Positions 33,088-54,101 of a stretch of DNA of 64,000 nt are shown piece after piece (the first letter of the stretch is position 1; the number at the start of each line of letters is the position of its first letter). This DNA is from Trematomus loennbergii (lineage: Eukaryota; Chordata; Actinopteri; Perciformes; Nototheniidae). The notes under the pieces were generated by a model. The model searched no databases. It was not told the origin of the DNA and was given only the letters and a program-made list of their open reading frames with translations. Position numbers and translations under genes: made by a program. The stretch lies in the NCBI GenBank assembly GCA_012861695.1, contig JAAOOA010000362.1, positions 1-64,000 of the forward strand. Reading direction: 5' to 3'.

Positions 33088-33521
33088 GTTAATGTATTAT
33101 ATTATTGAGGGAGAATTGTCCGGGGCTACAGAAAAATCATTCGGGGCTAAAGCCCCGGATGCCCAGGCCAGGCGACGCCACTGCGACTGACATACACGCC
33201 CATTCCCAGCATGCCCTTTGAAGACTGTTTAAAACCGTTGGCAATGATGACTCGTGCACTGGTGATGCTGGTCCCGTGGTACATGGTGTAGACGCCGCTG
33301 CTTCGGGGTTTCTGGGACGAGTCCAGCTCCAAACCAGGAAAAGAAGCGCCATCGTCAAACACCTCCCAGCCGGAGAACTGCACTGACATCCTGGTTCAGA
33401 TGTGTGGCTAATGGAGGATGTTGTAAAGACTCCGTAAAGATCAGAAGTTCTGTGAGATATTAAAAGGGAGATGTGGCATTATGTTAGAATTAAGATCAAT
33501 CAGGTTGTTACCTTAACTTAA

Positions 33522-33909
33522 CCCTCCTGTCATGTTCGTTTCTCCCCCTTACTTTGGTGATTAAACATTAATCATCACCAAACTTTATTTAACACCCCTT
33601 ATAATCTTTAAACAATGTCTCAGACTACTGGTTTACATGATTACTGCAGTGAATATACAAAGAAAAGACAATGAACATGTATTCCAACATTAACATTTTG
33701 TTGATTTTGTGTACTATCTGATTGATGAACCTAATCTAGGGTTACCCATTCATTTCCTATGGCGTTTTAAAAGGTTGACTAAACCACTCAAAATTCAATG
33801 AAAGTGGTGATCAGCAATTTTATATGTTCAAATAAATGCCTACTGTGAAAGTAATCATAAGGCATTCAAGCAATCAAAGGTAAAACACAATATTTATGAG
33901 CGATGAGGG
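33522..33909. mobile_element. TTAA-flanked MITE, unit copy 3
   Basis: Third orthologous copy of the 3377-3765 element, with TTAA at 33518-33521 and 33910-33913. The remaining 33390-34619 has no gene. Confidence 0.55.
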
Positions 33910-34619
33910 TTAAAAGAGTCAAGCAAAAGCAATGAGACAGTGTGGCTAGCTTGGATTCCTTCTGTGTATATCTATAATATTGTGTATTCTTTTTTAAATG
34001 TGCCTTGATGTCTCTTTTGTCACATTAAAGCACTCTGAATCCTTAAGAGGTTGTATACAAATCAACTTGCCTTGCCCTGTTTCGCTTCCTCCTTGTGGGA
34101 TTTTACATTTTAACTTGCTAAATCACCTGTGTTTGCTTCCTTGTCAGAAGTGAGTCCATCTTGTAGCTTATCATAAATGTTGCTAACCTTGCTGGTTGTA
34201 TTGCACTCTTATTCAGTTGGTCTGCCTTTAAAATTCACATTCAACATTACACTAACTCTATGAAACATTACTTGATAGTTTATTCAACTATAGCTGCAGT
34301 CCGTGTGTAACAGAGAAGTAGGTTATAAGTCAAATACAACTTTAGACATTAAGGAACACAGGACGAGTACACATTGTAGTTTTTGTCAGCCTGATTGCTG
34401 CCTGAACATTATCACTCTGATAGCCATAAACTGTTGCATGACTGATGTTATTTTATTGACTTTCTCTATAAATCTAGCAAAGTAAAACGCATTAACATGT
34501 TTAAACTATGAAATCTTACCGTCAGTAACGAGATACCAACCAGGGATATTTACCTTTCGGTTCTGTAGGTTTCGTTTATTACTTGATTGTTTGATTACGT
34601 CACTACAGGGACTACACAT

Positions 34620-34693
34620 GGCCGGTTAGCTCAGTTGGTTAGAGCGTCGTGCTAATAACGCGAAGGTCGCGGGTTCGATACCCGTACTGGCCA
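34620..34693 (+). tRNA. tRNA-Ile (anticodon AAT)
   Basis: An intact 74-nt gene, right outward-facing border of unit 3, with the TTTT terminator in 'gtatgttttctc'. The 5' flank 'aacgagataccaaccaggg' is shared with all other copies. Confidence 0.97.
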
Positions 34694-35636
34694 CTGTATG
34701 TTTTCTCTCACACATAAAGTTAGTAACATTTGACCAGAGTATCAATCGGGGAAAAAAAGTGAATTAAATGAGTAAGTAACTGCAAATAAGTGACTATCTA
34801 AACACGGAGTTATTTAATGGGTTAAAAGTATTTCTACAAATGAAAAATTACATTTACAATAGAAATAATTGCATAATAAAGAAAGAATAACATAAATAAA
34901 AACACAACAACTAAATACAATAATAACTACATGTATTGCAGAAATGTATGAATGTTGATATACATAATGAAATAAATAAATATTAGTCTGTGTAAGTCAA
35001 AGGTAACATTTTTTTCTTTGGCTATGCTCAGTCATTTGTTTTGTCATTCATTTTACATTATACCTAAGGTCAGCAGGCCAAACAAAGAGGGCAAAGAGGT
35101 GGTAAACCCTTATGCTTTCCTGAACTGAATGTTTGATTGTCTAAATGTATATACTTTGGGAGATAATAACTTTCCTAATGAACCAACACTTTTATTTAAA
35201 GGTCCCATGTCATGCTTTTCTGTTCTTACCCGTCCCCGTGTGATGTAGCTTTCTCTGCATGTAACGGTCTGCAGTCACAAACCCTCAGTACACCCTGTAG
35301 CGAGTACATGCCGTGTTCAAGTTGATGTATAACATGTTTTTTTAAATAAATGTTATATATCTGAACAAATTTGCTGCAATAATTATTATGTAATAATAAA
35401 CTTGCAATCAGAAGTCAATATAACTAATAGATCTAAGTTGAAACAAATGTATTATTACAATCTTCTTAACTTGAAATGATGAGTTATATAAATGTAGAAC
35501 TTGAAAGTGTGAGTTATAATAAGACTGAAATGTGAGTTTATTTGACTAGGAGGTAAATAAGGTTTCCTTGCTCTAATAATGTCAGATTGGTATTTGTTTC
35601 AACTCTGAGTATAAAGTTAAAACAACTTAACCCTCC
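34694..35636. other. Gene-free AT-rich region
   Basis: The first 280 bp repeat the 3' flank of the tRNA at 19218 (a different flank type from 4454). The rest is AT-rich without ORFs or recognisable elements. Confidence 0.5.
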
Positions 35637-35640
35637 TGTT

Positions 35641-35878
35641 GTCTTCGGGTCAAATCTGACCGATCAATCATAACTTTTTTGTTTTACATTCAATTGCATT
35701 AAGGCTTTATGATATCCTTCACAGTAGACATTTGAACATATGAAATTGCTGATCACCACTTTCATTGAATTTTGGATGATTTAGTCAACTTTGAAACACC
35801 CATGGTGTTCCCGCCATAAAGAAAAGGAATTAGTAACCATCCGGATCAGATAACACACACACACACACACCACACACA

Positions 35879-35962
<84 letters not shown>

Positions 35963-36232
35963 TCTAGATGTGTTCCCCCCTTATGTGCCCATCCCCCCAC
36001 ATGGATCACACCTGGCACACCAATACATGTTCAGTGTCTATTCTTTGTATATTTACTGCAGTTGTTCATGTGTACCAGTAGTCTGATACAATATGTACAG
36101 TTTGAAAGGGTGTTAAATGACATTTGGTGATGATTAATGGTTTTTGTTTTAATGTAATAGCAGTTAAAACAGGACCGGTCAAATTTGACCGCAAACACCA
36201 AAGTAAGGGGGGGAACGAAGACAATAGGAGGG
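35641..36232. mobile_element. TTAA-target MITE carrying a (CA)n tract
   Basis: Terminal repeats CCCTCCTGTTGTCTTCG and CGAAGACAATAGGAGGG, flanked by TTAA (35637-35640, 36233-36236). Subterminal 'ggtcaaatctgacc' and 'ggtcaaatttgacc' are also symmetrical. A CA microsatellite fills 35852-35959. Related to the MITE in each amplicon unit. Confidence 0.8.
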
Positions 36233-36612
36233 TTAAACAACTTAAAAAAACAATGTTAATACAACTAGAACCTTTAAGTCATATCAACGAGATTTACTTG
36301 CATTAATGAGTTGAAACAAAGTTTGTCTTCAAGTTGACTTGATTTGCTTTTCCAAGGCAGCAGGTGGACTTTCATTTGCAAGTTGAACTGACATGAACTG
36401 TTTCACAGTGTGTAGCTTTTTATTTATTTCAAAGTGGGCCCATTTGAATTGTATTTATTTCCTTCAAATGTGCAGAGGACTCCCCAAGTGCTGTGTTTCA
36501 TTTATTTTAAAGTAGGCCTGTGTATTTCTTTTTATTCTCCTTATACGAGTTCTTTGTTTATTATTAGAGGTTAACAGTTTTCTTTAATGTAATAAATAAT
36601 ACATGCATTCTC

Positions 36613-37084
36613 ACACATTCTCACTCCCAACTCGGCCTATGTTGACGTTATGTCAGGGTCCCTGTCGTCACTTTCCAACGCAAGGGGGGGCCCTTTAGCG
36701 TCGAGTTCCAACTATCAGGGAGTCCCATTGACTTAGAGCTCCCTGAACGTTGGTAATAGACCAGTTGGGATCGCGGCTAAATGCTCTCCGCAGACCCATT
36801 CTCACAGCGTTTATCAACCTTTTTCTAACTCAATATCAAGCCACACTTATTGTTTTTACTTCTTTATTTTAATTGTATAATGTCAGACTTTTGTTGCTGT
36901 CAGTTAGGGGGAGAGTAGGGGCTCAGAAAACTGAAATCTGTATTGTTTCATCGTTTTTTCCTTCTAATTTGTATTCTTTTCTAAACCACACACTGTTATT
37001 TACTCAACAATAAGACACAACTATCCTTGTGTTTATTTATTTGTTTGATTGTATAATGTTGGACTTTTGGGAGTGAGAATGTGT
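36613..37084. mobile_element. Putative MITE with 18-bp terminal repeats
   Basis: acacattctcactcccaa at the left and ttgggagtgagaatgtgt at the right are exact complements. No clear target duplication and no ORF. It is followed by a hAT-like end (aaaaggttgcagacccctg, 37148-37168) whose other end is not seen. Confidence 0.5.
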
Positions 37085-37168
37085 TGGTTTTGCGGCTCCA
37101 GACAAAAGAAATGGGTGGAAAAGGGGGCAAAATGGCTCTTTGGGGTCCAAAAGGTTGCAGACCCCTGC

Positions 37169-38765
37169 CATAGTTTATGGGCGCTGTACGCTATCAATCA
37201 ATCAGCTATTTCAATACTAACCTGTTAGAACTAAAGCCTTGAGGTTTAATTCTCACACAGAAACAAAGCAAACCAGGAGAAACACTTTTGAAATCAGCTC
37301 ACTCTCAGAGTTTCATGGATTATTAAAGAAGTTTTATTATTTTTTTGGTACATAGCAAATGACAGCGATGACAACATTTGTTAAAAAAAGCCACATCAAA
37401 AAACCTTAATTGGCGAAAGCTAAATTCTTCAGAAATGCAAAAAACAACAAAATCAATCAAAATTCTTATGAAGCAAAAACATTTCTCGGTTCCAAAATCA
37501 CAACACTTGTTTACGGACAATGTTAACATTTTAAGTACGAAATAATTAGTCTCCTGAATTTGGGAAAATCCTAAATCACAAAAATAATCTGAATTCTTTG
37601 AAAAAAGTGAAATTCAAAAGAAATTCAAAATGTTTCATAAAAGTCCAAAAAGTAATGATTACATATTATTGATCATCTTGTGAAATAAGTACAATCCTCA
37701 ATAATACAAAAACAAGCACATTTCTTGATCACATAACAAGCACATTACCTTTTAAAAAGGAAACTTCTACCAAATTATGTACATTTTTAATTACAACATG
37801 TTAGTATTTAATATCTTATGAATTTGGGAATGCTCTCCAATAGGTGGAGTTCTTAAAAACAGCTAAATTACTACAAAATACAGAGAAATACCATCAAAAA
37901 TGATATAACGTAAGAAAAATACTGAATGATTGAAAATGATTACAAACTGAGCTCAGTACATGTGAAATAAGAAACTTTGAAGAAAAGTTCAATCTTATAC
38001 TTTTTGGCAAATTACAAATATAATCGGATTTCTCTGAAAAAGTTCTTTTTTTTATACAAACAATCTCTTCAGACTAAAATCAAGCTAATTCTTCTGAAAT
38101 CACATTTTTCAATAAAAAAAACATCAGCATTGTTATGAAATAAGAAGTGTTTGGACTATTTACTTTTGTTCAATTCCTATTTGTATATTGTTCAGCTAAA
38201 TCTGGCCCTGCTGCTAAAATGACCCATGTGACCCACAAGGGGATCAAATATCCTATCTCGCTGATCAGATGAATTGTTGTGAAAAACGTAACATTTTAAA
38301 AACTGTACTTTGTCTTATTTGTTGATTGAATAACAAAAACCCTTGTTGTGCTCGAGGTCTACAAATCTAACACTAGGTGGCGCTGTAACGCGTTCCTCCT
38401 GTTATCTCAGGAATCACTACATTAGATTCAAACATTGGGTTTTGTAACACTGTTTTTAGAGGATATTTGAACATTAATATATGGCATTCATTGGCCAACT
38501 TAGTTCCTGAGCGGCCTGGGTTGGTGTGTCTGGTTTCAAACTGCACCGACTGCATTGACTTTTAAAAAAAACTAACTTGTGATGTTTTTTAAAGATCTTC
38601 ATCTTCAGTGGGAACCAATTGGCTTGGAGCTGACAGGAAGTCAGGAAACATGAGGCACTAACACATTGCTGGTGACTTTCAGAGTGAAAGCTATATTTTC
38701 TAACGTTGGTTAAAATCTATAAGAGCTGATAAACCCATGTGTGTGAGAGGAGCTCCTTGGAGCTG
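37169..38765. other. Gene-free region and 3' flank of the receptor gene
   Basis: AT-rich, with no ORF above background and no recognised element apart from a short 'aggtggcgctgtaacgcg' stretch near 38375. The last 200 bp would be 3' UTR of the minus-strand receptor gene. Confidence 0.45.
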
Positions 38766-48134
<9,369 letters not shown>

Positions 48135-48315
48135 CTGAAGAGAAACAAGAGAGTCATGTACCTTCATTGATATTAGCATATTTTAATAATTAATCATTTA
48201 TACTATTAATACTTCCGAGTGATAATCAGATCATTAACTCCAGCTCTCTATAAACCGGTGGTGGGAAGTAATAAAGTACATATACTCAAGTACTGTAAGT
48301 ACAGGTTTGAATGAC

Positions 48316-48910
48316 TGGTAACACTTTATATTACGGTACACATATTAACCATCAACTAGTTGTTAATTAACATGCTTATTAGCAGTATATTGGCTCTTTA
48401 TTAGTCATTATAAAACACTTATTAATGCCTTATTCTACATGACCATATTCTACAAGTAATAAGCCATTAGTTGAGAGCTTTTCCTCAATAACCCTCTAAT
48501 TAGTGCTTATTTATTGCAAGTAAGGAAGTTATTGTTCATGAGTCTTGGTCTTAATATGCGCTGCTCAATATGGGCCTAATAAGGCAGCAGTACCACAAGA
48601 ATAGTAATTATCCCATAATAACACTTAACAAATATGATCTATTCTTATGTAACAAGACATGAAACTGTAAGTGTTCATTAAGTCTAAACAACTCAAAATG
48701 AGGTATTTCTATCTAAGAACATGTTCCCTATTTTAAAGTGAAGTCTTGTTCATAACCAATAAGCTAGTAGTTTGACTCTAATTGACCTGAACAGGTTCCC
48801 TATTCTAAAGTTGCCTCCTCTTCACACTTTGTAAATACATTATAGCACACAACTACTGAGATGAACCTCAACAGTACATGAACAAAGTAGGCACACGTTG
48901 AAATATCTGT
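48316..48910. mobile_element. High-copy fish dispersed repeat
   Basis: 'tggtaacactttatattacgg' followed by 'tattagcagtatattggctc' and 'aatgccttattctacatgac' is a motif I recognise as a widespread vertebrate/teleost DNA-repeat family. The ends are not resolved here. Confidence 0.45.
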
Positions 48911-50690
48911 TTTATTAATGAACCTGTCAAGTTTCTCCAAGGCTGAGAACATATGCAGCCTGTACTTTCTAATGAAAACAGATTTTGAACAGATGTTATG
49001 TATTTGTGATCATACTGTGTGACCTGCTTGTATGTACTTACACACTAGGTGTACTGTTCTCTCTCTGTGTTGTACTGTCTCAGTGTGAACATAGATTAAA
49101 CAGCCAGCCAAACTCTTTTGAGAGCCAGGGAATGAGCAGCCATGCTCCTTTATTGACTTATTTGCAGTCCACTGACATTCAAACGGAGTATTAATGATGG
49201 TACTTTAAGCATTATTTGATCCTAATACTTTTACCTAAGTAGATTTCAATACCAGACTTGTTCTTGTTACAGTATTTCTACACTGTGGTATCACTTCTTT
49301 TAATCAAGTATAACATCCCCCCACATCTATAAACTAATAGGACCTGAAACATGAAACATATGATTAAGTAGAGCTAAAAACAGTTCAATCAGAAAGCTAA
49401 ACGTAGAGATTAGTAGCATGTTTATGTGTGGCTCTGTCATTTGAACCCTTTGGTGAACATGTGCACATGGGTCCGTGTACGACGTGTGTGTTTCTCTTTT
49501 AACACAAGAAACAAATCCCCAAAAATCCCATAAAGACTTTCAACAAAAACTGAAAAAAGGAACACAAAAGCCTTTTTTCTGATTTTGTTGTTTGAGTCCA
49601 GAAACCATATCAGCAAAATCAAATTCAAGAAAGGTCCGATTTTAGATTTTAATATTGGTTTATTGGTTTTCTGTATGGAGGTAGAATTAAATATACAAAA
49701 TAAAAGCAAGAGCATTGAATATCTATGCTGTAACATTGCAATCTCCCAACCTGACAACAAAAACAGATATGTGTTCAAAGAAATGAATAAATAACATAAT
49801 GCGACCTCTGTGCAAAGCTTTAGTGACCTACAGCTCAATGAGACTACATGAACTCTGCCCCTACATGAGCTAAGTCTTGTGTATCTCCTAATACGTTAAG
49901 GTGGTCGGGCGGTGGAACTCTCACTCTCTCTCCTTCTTTCCATTCCCCAGGTATAATAAGACGCAAAGACCCCAGGCTAGCTGGCCGCTCCCTTGCTAAC
50001 TTATCAACCTCCCTGTTTCCTCATCGGGTTTCCTAACCCTCACTTTCTCTCTAAGAAAACCTTGTTCCTTATCTCTTAGCTTGTATCCCTTTTTCAGTTC
50101 CCCCCTTCCTTCTCCGTTTCTGTATCACTCCAGTGACCGGATTCTAGGGTTTGATAGAGGTCTCTTATGTACAACTACGTTAGGAAAAGAGGTATTCTTT
50201 ACCAGGCTACTTTCAGGTTCTTTTATTAGCTCGGTACATTTAGCTTCCGGTGCGTCCAGCACTTTAAAATCCCCCACGGGGTGCTTCACTCCCGCTTGCA
50301 CTGTTTCTAAGGATCCTACTTATCCTACACTGCACACAGATAAGAAAGACAAATAATGGCCCTGCCACAGACTGCACTAGCGAATACATTCGGGGGGCTG
50401 GTAACCCTGGTCCAGGGACGGGGTTTGTGATCTCATCTAGTGGGGAAAGCCCTACTGGGTGCCAATATGGCCAAGCAAGGATACCTTCGTGAAGAGAGAC
50501 TGGAGCCTTTGGAGTGGGGACCTTATGTTCCCGGTGAATGTGTAATTGGTAGAGTTGTTAATGCCATGGTAAGATGGCACGGCCCAAACCATGAGAAGCC
50601 GGCACGGCTCCCTAATGGGCCGTCTTTGAATCCTCCACAGGATTGCCTCGTCTCGGAAAGAGAGGGAGGCAAAGATGAACTGTGCAGAGA
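48911..50690. other. No supported gene
   Basis: AT-rich to 49840, then a pyrimidine-rich stretch (49920-50130). A small minus ORF (49437-49838) and plus ORFs (50081-50356, 50440-50715) lack domains. The last overlaps the SINE tail. It may be the 5' part of the unclassified element ending near 53230. Confidence 0.35.
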
Positions 50691-50699
50691 CTGCTCTTT

Positions 50700-50830
50700 G
50701 GAACACCACCACTAGTGTGCCCTTGAGTAAGGCACTTAGCCCTTAGTTACTCCAGGGAGAATGTCCCTGTAATTGGTCATTGTAAGTCGCTTTGGATAAA
50801 AGCATCAGCTAAATGTAATGTAATGTAATG
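50700..50830 (+). mobile_element. SINE 3' body and tail
   Basis: 'gtaagtcgctttggataaaa' followed by gcatcagctaaatg and a (taatg)n tail is the classic 3' end of tRNA-derived fish SINEs. The 5' tRNA-like head is missing or degraded. Confidence 0.75.
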
Positions 50831-51023
50831 ATAGTTGGCACTTGGCCACCTCAGGATAAGGCAGCAATATCTAGCTGTCATTGCACGTGGGATGGGGAGA
50901 AATGAAGGACCTTCGAGTCCCATCTGGGACTTTTTCTGTTCAGAGCAGTTTTGTCTGCTAGTTCAATATAGGATCCAATGCATTCTGTTTTTGGTCAAAT
51001 GAAGAAGACATTTACGGCTAAAA

Positions 51024-51275
51024 ATGTTCTATGCTTTCAATAAAGCTAAGTGGGGACTTTTGGCTTTTCTTATTATTCTAGCTGTCGCGATAGTTTTAGG
51101 TGTTTTGTTCAGATTTGGACTGCTTCAACCAGCACTACTGTACATCACAACATTATGTTTGTTCCTGATCAAATTCACCTTTAAGATGATTTGGCTGGCC
51201 CTTAAACTACTAAGGCTAATCTTAAAATGTACATGTTTCTTTTTGGGTCATGGGTTAACAAAACAAGAGAGTTAA
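51024..51275 (+). CDS. Hypothetical small membrane protein (83 aa)
   Basis: Not recognised. Residues 10-34 (W-G-L-L-A-F-L-I-I-L-A-V-A-I-V-L-G-V-L-F) and 36-72 are strongly hydrophobic, predicting two membrane passes, with a basic charged end. No intron signals evident. It could be an accessory gene of a decayed virus-like or retro-element, or chance AT-rich coding. An ATG at 51591 opens another 28-codon frame with N-glycan sequons and a hydrophobic end. Confidence 0.3.
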   Translation: MFYAFNKAKWGLLAFLIILAVAIVLGVLFRFGLLQPALLYITTLCLFLIKFTFKMIWLALKLLRLILKCTCFFLGHGLTKQES

Positions 51276-51995
51276 ACAAAGGAAGACATTTAGGGAGAGA
51301 TCCTGTTGTTCAGGGGAAATGGAGAGGTTGGCTTCGGTAGATCAACATGATTTCTCCTCTCCCAACTTTGCTAAAAACCTTTATCCATAAAAGCTGCTTA
51401 AGAAAACAATTATAAAGAACATTTTCAAAACTGCTTAGAGGGAGATTTCTCCTCTTTTGCCTCTCCTCCTTGCTGCAGGCTAAGCACCGGATGTTGATGT
51501 GGTTTGACATGCAGCTCTGAGATAGAGATCAGCACCCCCGCCCTTACATACTCTCACTACTCTCTGGACCTGAGACAGTGACAGCACGTAATGGAGAGAC
51601 CGAACGTTACCTCTGAGAATGCTTCATCCCAGTCAATACAAGAGATCCTGATTGGAATCATTTTGACTATTTTTTAATTTAGTTTTGATTACCCCAAAGT
51701 CATTAAAGAATGGGGGATTTGTGACTTTGATCTTAGCTATCCCCATTTTACTTATTAGAAACTGGCTAAATGGCCTTATCAATCGGCCAACGCTGAGTTG
51801 TTTATTGATTTATCCATTTTGAGCAGAAAGGAGAGTTCAGTTGTGTTATTAGTTTCTTCCTATCAGGGAGCAGTTCAATAAGTAGAATAATGTTAGAAGG
51901 TTTTTAACTGCTAAAAGTCATTAGAATAGGTTTGCTCACTTTGGAGATTTTGACCAACTTCCTTTTGTAGTATCTGGTGTTTATCCAACTCCTGG

Positions 51996-52334
51996 TTGGT
52001 AGTAATGAATTTAAAACCAAGTAGATGTAACAATATTTTAAGAAAATGTGTGATATTTACTATAGCAATGTTTCAGTCCCTTTATAGACGTTCTGTTGAG
52101 TGGTTGGTTGGTGATGGACGCTTATATCAGAGAGAAGATTTATCTGATCATTTGTTGCCAGCATCTAGGAGGGGTCTCTCACTGAGACTCCGCGGGGATA
52201 ACAGGGAACCACCTCGCTGGTATGTTACAGAACATTTAGAAGACTATTTTGACATTAGTCCAAGGGAGCTTGGGGAAGGGTCTACCTGTCCTCCTCCGGC
52301 TAAGAAGTCTAGAACTTCTGTGCCACCAAACTAA
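51996..52334 (+). CDS. Hypothetical ORF (112 aa), charged C-terminal part
   Basis: Not recognised. Residues 25-112 have a protein-like composition (S-L-Y-R-R-S-V-E-W-L-V, L-S-D-H-L-L-P-A-S-R-R-G, W-Y-V-T-E-H-L-E-D-Y-F-D) and end P-P-P-A-K-K-S-R-T-S, reminiscent of a nuclear-localisation cluster. An internal ATG at codon 25 may be the true start. It lies upstream of a poly(A)/LTR-like region. Confidence 0.3.
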   Translation: MVVMNLKPSRCNNILRKCVIFTIAMFQSLYRRSVEWLVGDGRLYQREDLSDHLLPASRRGLSLRLRGDNREPPRWYVTEHLEDYFDISPRELGEGSTCPPPAKKSRTSVPPN

Positions 52335-52979
52335 TCTTTTACAGCAGCTGACCAGACGAGGGCTCCAGAAATGCTGTGGACCTGACCTGCGACATTGTGC
52401 CGTTAAAAGTGCAGAGTATCTTGATTTATTTTTAACATCATGTTACTATACATTTTTGACTACTTATGATAATGCTGTTAAGCCATTTAGCTTTGTGTTG
52501 TTTAAACCCACTTCTATACTCAGTGGTGCATATCTATGTTTTCTGATATACATGATTGTTAATTTTATTTTGTGTGACATTATGATAATATTCAATTGTT
52601 TCGAGATAAGTTTGCTTTTTAAACTTTGACAAGAATTTGCTTTTGACTTTTATGTATTACTTTGAAATCAAATTTTGATTACATTTGTCTTCTGCTTGAC
52701 TATTTCAGGTAAGCGTTTTCAAGCAGTCAAACACCATGCTGGGCCTGACACATAGTAAACACGTTTATTAAGAGGTGCAGATGGTGAAGGTAAAGAAGTA
52801 GTGTGTCACCCTCCCCAGTGATGGTAGCAGAGAGGGGGCCGCCAGCCTGAGGGGCCAGGCGGTGGACGGAGGATTTGACTGCCCTATAAGGGTACCTGAT
52901 GGTCCTTGCACTAATAAATGTGTTGTCCTTAACCCTAATCAGCGCCATCCAATCCTGCCAGTATGCCACGGAGGCTTGA

Positions 52980-53240
52980 GAGCTTGGAGCTAGTTTTCTG
53001 AGGCCCTGAGCCTGGGCTCAGGGCTCTTTTAGATGGCTTTTTTAGGACATTTGACTTGTGAACCTGTTGCTTTTGTATTTTGACTTTGTGTCTTTTGTTA
53101 TTTTTTGGATTCTTGTAAATCCGCTATTTTGTTAAAACCTTAATAAAACCGGTTTGTACTTTGTACATTTCGACCCAATTCCTGGTCTCTCTCGTGGTTT
53201 CTGAAGGTATCTGCTTGGTCTTAGAGTGAGGTAAGAACAC
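52980..53240 (+). other. Poly(A)/LTR-like segment
   Basis: Contains AATAAA (53142-53147) followed within 10-30 nt by T/GT-rich sequence and 'ggtctctctcgtggtttctg', the layout of an R-U5 end, plus an inverted 'gccctgagcctgggctcagggc' hairpin at about 53003-53024. No matching second LTR or primer site was identified, so this is tentative. Confidence 0.3.
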
Positions 53241-54068
53241 CCTTCCTTGGAAAAGGCTGACATTAGTTGATCATTTGGATTTTAAATTTTTAAGGGGAAT
53301 AGAAACTCTGCTCAGGTTAAACTATAGTTTCACATTATGGGTTAGGCTCACTTTATTAATGTTTGACTCTGGCTGGGTTTGATATTACTTTTGCATTGTT
53401 TTAATTGGTATAAGGGGATCAAAATTGGGGGTTAGGGATTGAGGCTCCTGAAGCTGCCCTAATTACCAAGGAGTCTCCCAACGACACAGGGTTTCTCCTC
53501 CAGGGGCAGTTTAGATACTGCTCTGGGGTTCTACCAGCCCACCAACACCTACTACACTATATACTCCGTTTTGCTATCCTAGCAGTCGGACATCCGTGGC
53601 TGGAGTGCCTAAATAGGGATACGACGGGCAGTTTGGTGTTAGAGGCCACGCTGTAAACGCCCCCCTAAGCAGATCACGTTGATCTTGCGTGTAGATTCTG
53701 GAGGGTTTTGAAGTCCTAAAAAGATTGGACGGCCGTTCACCGGAGCCTTATCAGCACCGGAGTTCGGTATCGGAGACGGCCTAGATATTAACGTTGGTTG
53801 TATCGAAGTTAGATTCCTTTTCAATGTGATGATCTGATGGTATTTATAAAGTATAATCATGAAAAGTGGTGGTGATGAAAAGGTGATGATGGTTTGTTGT
53901 TTACCTTTGAAGTATATCCTGGTTTCACAAACATGGTAAAATCATAAATGATGAAACTAGGATCAGTTAGTGGTGAAGTCTTTAAACTACATCATGTTTT
54001 ATGATAACGGTTGTTTACAGACTGTAATCACTTAAAGAGTAACAGGGTGAATAAACTGAGCACTTTAC
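53241..54068. other. No supported gene
   Basis: Mixed-composition sequence with short ORFs only (53639-53860 minus). Nothing recognised. Confidence 0.4.
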
Positions 54069-54101
54069 CTGTTGAGTTGTGTTCTCCTTCAGCCTGGAGT
54101 C
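54069..54101 (-). CDS. Candidate 33-bp mini-exon of the receptor gene
   Basis: The minus strand shows a pyrimidine-rich acceptor 'tttctcctcag', 33 bases, then donor 'cag|gtaaag'. In phase 1-1 it would add eleven residues (x-L-Q-A-E-G-E-H-N-S-T) before an SRCR exon, a plausible post-signal-peptide linker. It depends only on splice motifs and phase. Confidence 0.3.

Larger units (their letters stand above)
31358..33183. mobile_element. hAT element (contains nested hAT) inserted in gig2-like copy 3
   Basis: Ends are CAGGGGCGTCGCCTGG and CCAGGCGACGCCACTG, a good inverted repeat. The target duplication is cgactgac on the right (33184-33191) and cgatgac on the left (31351-31357, one base lost). 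Unit 2 has a single cgactgac. The interior holds G-rich 'ggggggtccggggg', a (TC)n run at 32068-32099 and the nested element. No transposase of its own is visible. Confidence 0.88.
30898..33389 (-). pseudogene. gig2-like PARP-fold gene, copy 3, split by hAT insertion
   Basis: The 5' part (33389 down to 33184) encodes MSVQFSGW...MYHGTS...GMLGMGVYVSR. The hAT at 31358-33183 interrupts it just after the VSR motif. The rest resumes below 31358, with HVRVGRVKR, HPMQQTWHSHGYDTAWVPP, an intact EEDCVFDPKRVKVVGIA joint (broken in the other copies), and the zinc-like C-x2-C...C-x2-C...H-x-C tail, 127 codons to the stop. A T-run one base short next to the insertion adds a frameshift. This copy best shows the ancestral C-terminal half. 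Confidence 0.65.
27148..34530. repeat. Amplicon unit, copy 3 (with linker)
   Basis: The linker 27148-28317 matches 5799-6973, and 28318-34530 matches units 1 and 2. Private insertions are a TTAA-flanked element (28515-29677) and a hAT with nested hAT (31358-33183). Removing these leaves a unit collinear with copy 2. The right edge runs into a plus-strand tRNA-Ile at 34620. Confidence 0.88.

Noticed and set aside
49437..49838. 133-codon minus ORF
   Set aside because: AT-rich, no domain, lies opposite another small ORF. Likely chance.
52727..52969. 80-codon minus ORF as a gene fragment
   Set aside because: Protein-like in places but no family recognised and no splice signals. Not supported enough to list.
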